This document shows positions 60,999-64,000 of a stretch of 64,000 nt of DNA, in pieces. The stretch is from the NCBI RefSeq assembly GCF_007829335.1, contig NZ_VIWO01000002.1:124001-188000 (forward strand). The letters are read 5' to 3'. This DNA comes from Chitinophaga polysaccharea (GTDB lineage Bacteria; Bacteroidota; Bacteroidia; Chitinophagales; Chitinophagaceae). Numbering within the stretch: position 1 is the stretch's first letter; each line of letters opens with the position of its first letter. The notes beneath the pieces are model-generated. The model had not been told where the DNA came from, made no database searches, and saw only the letters and a list, made by a program, of their open reading frames with translations. The position numbers were made by a program, and so were the translations under genes.

Positions 60999-61016
60999 GT
61001 TGTTTTTGGTATAGTG

Positions 61017-61041
61017 GGGTTGGTTACGCCGTAACCAACCC
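61017..61041 (+). terminator. Terminator of the DsbA/FrnE-like gene
   Basis: Perfect 12-nt arms GGGTTGGTTACG and CGTAACCAACCC with a one-base centre (effective loop of several nt) are followed by TTTTTT. It starts 18 nt after the stop. Confidence 0.85.
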
Positions 61042-61311
61042 TTTTTTATGCTATATTTACATAACAAATTTTCTTCATGAAAAAACAATTCGACGGCTTG
61101 TAACACCAAATGTGTTGACAAGTGAAAAACTACAAGTGGATGAAAAAGAAATGGCGTCAGAAGGTGCTGACTAATTTTGAGAATGAAGTCACCATCTATT
61201 TTGGAATTTAATAACCACCTAATAATGCTGAAAGGGTCATCTTCCCGACGGGAGATGACCTTTCTTATAAAAAAATATTCTTCTTAGCTTTATATCACAA
61301 TTATCCATCTT
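61042..61311 (+). other. Short intergenic island with a second hairpin; possible sRNA or micro-ORF
   Basis: Between two terminator-like hairpins lies about 190 nt with no long frame. A GTG at 61122 opens 29 codons (VKNYKWMKKKWRQKVLTNF and so on) with an ATG at 61140. A bulged hairpin at 61230-61264 (arms GAAAGG-GTCATCT and AGATGACCTTTC) follows. The layout could be a small RNA with its terminator, or a micro-protein gene. Evidence is weak. Confidence 0.25.
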
Positions 61312-62265
61312 ATGGCGCTGCTGAAAAGAATCAACCCTTTTTTAAGACAAAACAACGACACCGGCTTTGGCGTAAATGCCAACGGTTACGGTGGCCGTTT
61401 TATTAACCGCGACGGGAGCTTTAACATACGCCGGGAAGGCCGGTCGTTTATGCACCGTTTCAATATTTACCATGCACTGCTGAACGTTCCCGCCTGGCAG
61501 TTTGCAGTCGTGATCCTGTTATTTTATTTTTCTATTAACCTGCTATATTCCGGTATTTACTGGTGGATCGGTTACGACGATTTCCAGGGAATCATCGGTA
61601 AAACGCCCTGGCAACGGTTTAAGGAAATTTATTTTTTTAGCACCGAAACCTTTACAACGGTAGGATATGGGCGGGTAAACCCGGTAGGTGACGGGGCTAA
61701 TACGGTGGCAGCTATTGAAGCCATGACAGGCTTTCTATCCTTTGCGGTGGCTACAGGTCTTATCTATGGCCGGTTTTCGAAACCCCGGGCACACCTGTTG
61801 TTTAGCGACAATGCAGTGATTGCCCCTTTCCAGGACAAAACCGCCCTGATGTTCCGCTTCGCTTCCTACAAGGAAAATCATACGCTTACCAATGTAGAAG
61901 TGTTGGTTACCCTGGGCTTGCAGGTGCAGGAAAATGGAAATGCGGTATATAAGTTTTATACCCTGCCCCTGGAACGGCGACATGTGGAAACCCTGTCTAT
62001 GAACTGGACGGTAGTACATCCTATTGATGAAGAAAGTCCCCTGCAGGGATTTACCTCCCATGACCTGGAAACAGCTGATGTAGAGGTTTATGTAACGGTA
62101 AGAGGTTTCAATGATGTATATGCCAATACCGTTATACAGCGCACGTCTTACACTTATGATGAAATTGTATACAACCGGAAATTTGTACCGATGTACCGGG
62201 AAAGTGATAATGGAAAAACAACGGTGCTGGAGTTGCACCATCTGAATAAAACAGTGGAAGTTTAA
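61312..62265 (+). CDS. Inward-rectifier potassium channel (KirBac-like)
   Basis: This 317-residue channel has two transmembrane helices flanking the pore and selectivity filter TTVGYGRVNP. The outer helix is in QFAVVILLFYFSINLLYSGI and the inner helix in IEAMTGFLSFAVATGLIYGR. The C-terminal 180 residues form the cytoplasmic immunoglobulin-like domain (ALMFRFASYKENHTLTNVEV, then VDVEVYVTVRGFN-like strands). It should pass K+ with inward rectification. It is transcribed alone and shares a terminator with the SSS symporter gene. Confidence 0.93.
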   Translation: MALLKRINPFLRQNNDTGFGVNANGYGGRFINRDGSFNIRREGRSFMHRFNIYHALLNVPAWQFAVVILLFYFSINLLYSGIYWWIGYDDFQGIIGKTPWQRFKEIYFFSTETFTTVGYGRVNPVGDGANTVAAIEAMTGFLSFAVATGLIYGRFSKPRAHLLFSDNAVIAPFQDKTALMFRFASYKENHTLTNVEVLVTLGLQVQENGNAVYKFYTLPLERRHVETLSMNWTVVHPIDEESPLQGFTSHDLETADVEVYVTVRGFNDVYANTVIQRTSYTYDEIVYNRKFVPMYRESDNGKTTVLELHHLNKTVEV

Positions 62266-62296
62266 AAAAAATGCCCCATTTTATGGGGCATTTTTT
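62266..62296. terminator. Bidirectional terminator
   Basis: Perfect 14-bp arms AAAAAATGCCCCAT and ATGGGGCATTTTTT have a 3-nt loop. It lies between the KirBac stop (62265) and the SSS symporter stop (62295), overlapping the latter by two bases. Confidence 0.9.
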
Positions 62297-63737
62297 ATGC
62301 TTTACGTGATATCAGCAACAAGCCTATAAACGTAAAGAAGCCATTTATGATCAACAGTTCCAGCCCTATCTGGAAATGTCCAAACAATACGGACTGGTAA
62401 GTATCTACTACTAAGCACAGCAGGGGCGCCGCCACGCAGACCAGGGGTACCAGGGCGTCGTTTACTTTACGTTTCAACAGGATACCAAAGGCAAACAACC
62501 CCAATAATGGGCCGTAAGTATAAGTGGCCACTTTCAGGATCACGCCGATCATGCTCTGGTTGTTCACCCACTCAAATACCATCACGAACAGCAGGAAGAT
62601 GAACGCCATCAGGAGGTGTATACGCTGCCGCACTTTCTTCTTGGTTGCCTCCGACCAGTCGCTTCTCCGCTGCATGTCCAGTATATCGATGCAGAGGGAA
62701 GAGGTGAGCGCTGTCATGGCGCCATCTGCGCTGGGAAACAGTGCAGATATCAGGGCAATTATAAAGATTACAGAAATCACCGGCGGCATATGATGCAGGG
62801 CCAGTTCAGGGAATAGCTTATCGCCCGTAGCGGTTACCTGCTGTTGTGCGCCATACAGGTGGAGCAGGCCGCCCAGGAAGAGAAACAGGCCGATCACGAT
62901 CACCATGATAAAGGCCAGTGATACCATGTTTTTCTTGGAATCCTTTAATGTTTTTACAGAGATGTTTTTTTGCATCATCTCCTGGTCAAGCCCGGTCATC
63001 GTAATGGTGATGAAGGCGCCTGCCAGTATCTGTTTTATAAAAAACAGCTTGCTATCGGGATCCGTATTGAAAATAGTGGTCAACCCCCGTTCATGCATGG
63101 CACTCAGGCTTTGCCCCAGGCTGAGATCCATGGTGTGCAGGATAAAGCCGACGCATATGACCAGGCCAGCCAGCATACAGGTGGTTTGCAGGGTGTCCGT
63201 GTATACAATGGTTTTTACCCCTCCTTCATAAGTATACAGGAGGATCATGATCAGGATGACCAGCGTGGTGACCCAGAAAGGTACCCCGAAGCTGGAAAGA
63301 ATGGCATCCTGGAGAATGCGTACCACCAGGTATAACCTCGCCGTAGCGCCCAGGGTGCGGGACAGGATAAAGAAGGAAGCGCCGGTTTTATAAGATTTGG
63401 TACCGAACCGGGTATCCAGGTAATTATAAATAGAGGTGAGCTGCAACCGGTAATACAAGGGAATCAATACATAGGCAATGGTCACATAGCCAATGAAGTA
63501 TCCCAGGGTAATCTGCATGTAGGAAAAAGCATCTTTCCCAACGGCGCCAGGAACGCTTACAAAGGTAACCCCGCTCAAAGAGGTACCGATCATACCAAAG
63601 GCCACCAGCATCCAGTTACTGTTACGGTTGCCGATAAAGAAAGAGTCATTGTTCGAATTACGACCTGTATACCATGCTACGATCAACAGGATGACAAAGT
63701 AAGCAATGACAAAAGAAAATAATAAACCCGGAGACAT
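62295..63737 (-). CDS. Sodium:solute symporter (SSS family)
   Basis: This 480-residue permease has about 13 hydrophobic helices. Family marks are NSNNDSFFIGNRNSNWMLV, MIGTSLSGVTFVSVPGAVG, RTLGATARLYLVVRILQDAI and IALISALFPSADGAMTALTS. The Bacteroidota relatives commonly import sialic acid or other sugars with Na+. The ATG at 63737 (MSPGLLFSFV) is chosen because it starts directly before the first helix. It is divergent from a MarR-type gene and the perfect 47-bp palindrome, which may regulate both. The solute is unknown. Confidence 0.9.
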   Translation of the reverse strand: MSPGLLFSFVIAYFVILLIVAWYTGRNSNNDSFFIGNRNSNWMLVAFGMIGTSLSGVTFVSVPGAVGKDAFSYMQITLGYFIGYVTIAYVLIPLYYRLQLTSIYNYLDTRFGTKSYKTGASFFILSRTLGATARLYLVVRILQDAILSSFGVPFWVTTLVILIMILLYTYEGGVKTIVYTDTLQTTCMLAGLVICVGFILHTMDLSLGQSLSAMHERGLTTIFNTDPDSKLFFIKQILAGAFITITMTGLDQEMMQKNISVKTLKDSKKNMVSLAFIMVIVIGLFLFLGGLLHLYGAQQQVTATGDKLFPELALHHMPPVISVIFIIALISALFPSADGAMTALTSSLCIDILDMQRRSDWSEATKKKVRQRIHLLMAFIFLLFVMVFEWVNNQSMIGVILKVATYTYGPLLGLFAFGILLKRKVNDALVPLVCVAAPLLCLVVDTYQSVLFGHFQIGLELLIINGFFTFIGLLLISRKA

Positions 63738-63869
63738 AAATCTGATTTGGTGATAAGGGCCTTTTGCTGCCGAACAGCAAAGGGAAGGTAGCAAATATAA
63801 TATTTGCTGGAAATTTATCTTCATAGGTAACAGAAAACCAGTAAACGAGGATCTAAAACCGGCTAAAAT

Positions 63870-63927
63870 AAATAGTTGACATAGGCAAATAAATTATTTG
63901 CCTATGTCAACTATTTGCGTATTTTTG
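63870..63927 (+). promoter_or_regulatory. Perfect 47-bp palindrome overlapping a canonical promoter
   Basis: Arms of 23 nt (63870-63892 and 63894-63916) are exact reverse complements around one base. On the plus strand TTTG (63897-63900) and TATTTTTG (63920-63927) form a -33/-7 pair with the ideal 19-nt spacer. The ATG of the MarR-type gene is 19 nt further on. The palindrome covers the -33 box and most of the spacer, so a bound dimer or tetramer would block transcription. Confidence 0.85.
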
Positions 63928-63945
63928 TTTGAAAAACAACTTCCT

Positions 63946-64000
63946 ATGTCCAGTAATTCCCAGGTAGTAAGTGATGTACGCAGCTTTAACCGGTTTTATA
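63946..64000 (+). CDS. MarR-type regulator, possibly MarR-GNAT fusion (5' end only)
   Basis: Only 18 codons are in the window: MSSNSQVVSDVRSFNRFY. The phrase VRSFNRFY is typical of the N-terminus of MarR-family regulators that are fused to a GNAT acetyltransferase domain in many bacteria (RxFNRFYT). The start is supported by the promoter and palindrome just upstream. The rest lies beyond the window, so the family call is moderate and the fusion is a guess from the family. Confidence 0.55.
   Translation, partial: MSSNSQVVSDVRSFNRFY

Noticed and set aside
61080..61110. An ATG followed by eight codons after the DsbA/FrnE-like gene
   Set aside because: The frame stops almost at once and shows no conserved feature.
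63738..63945. A TTTG/TAnnTTTG promoter for the SSS symporter inside the palindrome
   Set aside because: The minus-strand TTTG has no good -7 box at 19-21 nt; the nearest (TATTTTAG) is only 15 nt away.

Overview
The window looks like a chromosomal segment of a Bacteroidota bacterium, most likely a Chitinophaga-like member of the Chitinophagaceae. The evidence is the gene content: FecR/ECF-sigma pairs, TonB-dependent receptors with a carboxypeptidase-regulatory N-terminal domain, a tricorn-like S41 protease, secreted GH43/GH51/GH63 glycosidases, a DUF6268-type barrel and a KirBac channel. Several promoters also fit the Bacteroidota pattern (TTTG, about 19-20 nt, TAnnTTTG). I see no rRNA, tRNA, CRISPR array, insertion sequence or phage genes. 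The genus assignment is inference.

Layout. 1-3154: end of a GH2 beta-galactosidase and a GH63-like glucosidase, followed by a kinase/class III aminotransferase fusion (3161-5458). 5443-7787: overlapping minus-strand operon for a dTDP-3-amino-sugar (ketoisomerase, aminotransferase) and a GT14 glycosyltransferase. 8004-16726: mixed accessory block with an Imm26-like protein, several gene remnants, an MFS / ArsR-rhodanese / rhodanese operon, a TonB siderophore-type receptor and a SUKH-HEAT protein. 17014-20144: GH43 and GH51 arabinan enzymes. 20186-27243: small secreted proteins, GNAT, BON/SH3 proteins, a truncated SusC-like barrel, an SdpR/SdpI-like pair and an alpha/beta hydrolase. 27336-30221: ECF sigma, FecR and an STN-domain barrel protein.

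30310-43481: methyltransferase, sulfite-oxidase-like enzyme, sterol desaturase, metallophosphoesterase, cold-shock protein, tricorn-like protease, barrel protein, a TetR-FabF pair, small membrane proteins, a GIY-YIG protein and a second TetR. 43595-46806: a giant AsmA-like protein split by a frameshift at an A6 run. 46920-52676: GH43, a second siderophore-type receptor, an MFS_3 exporter and its divergent LysR gene. 52730-57349: AraC-like gene, FecR/ECF pair, AraC remnant, Crp-like regulator and a second sterol desaturase. 57409-64000: DEAD-box helicase, quinone oxidoreductase, HxlR, DsbA/FrnE-like protein, KirBac channel, SSS symporter and the first codons of a MarR-type gene.

Together the genes suggest a glycan-degrading bacterium with iron scavenging and many one-component regulators. 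The most striking signals are regulatory DNA. These are a perfect 47-bp palindrome over the -33 box of the last gene, a TetR operator that exactly fills the spacer of its own promoter, and an ArsR-type palindrome whose 8-nt centre is a perfect -7 box. Structural oddities are the kinase-phospholyase fusion, the A6 frameshift in the AsmA-like gene, the sigma/FecR/STN-barrel trio, and at least five decayed gene fragments.
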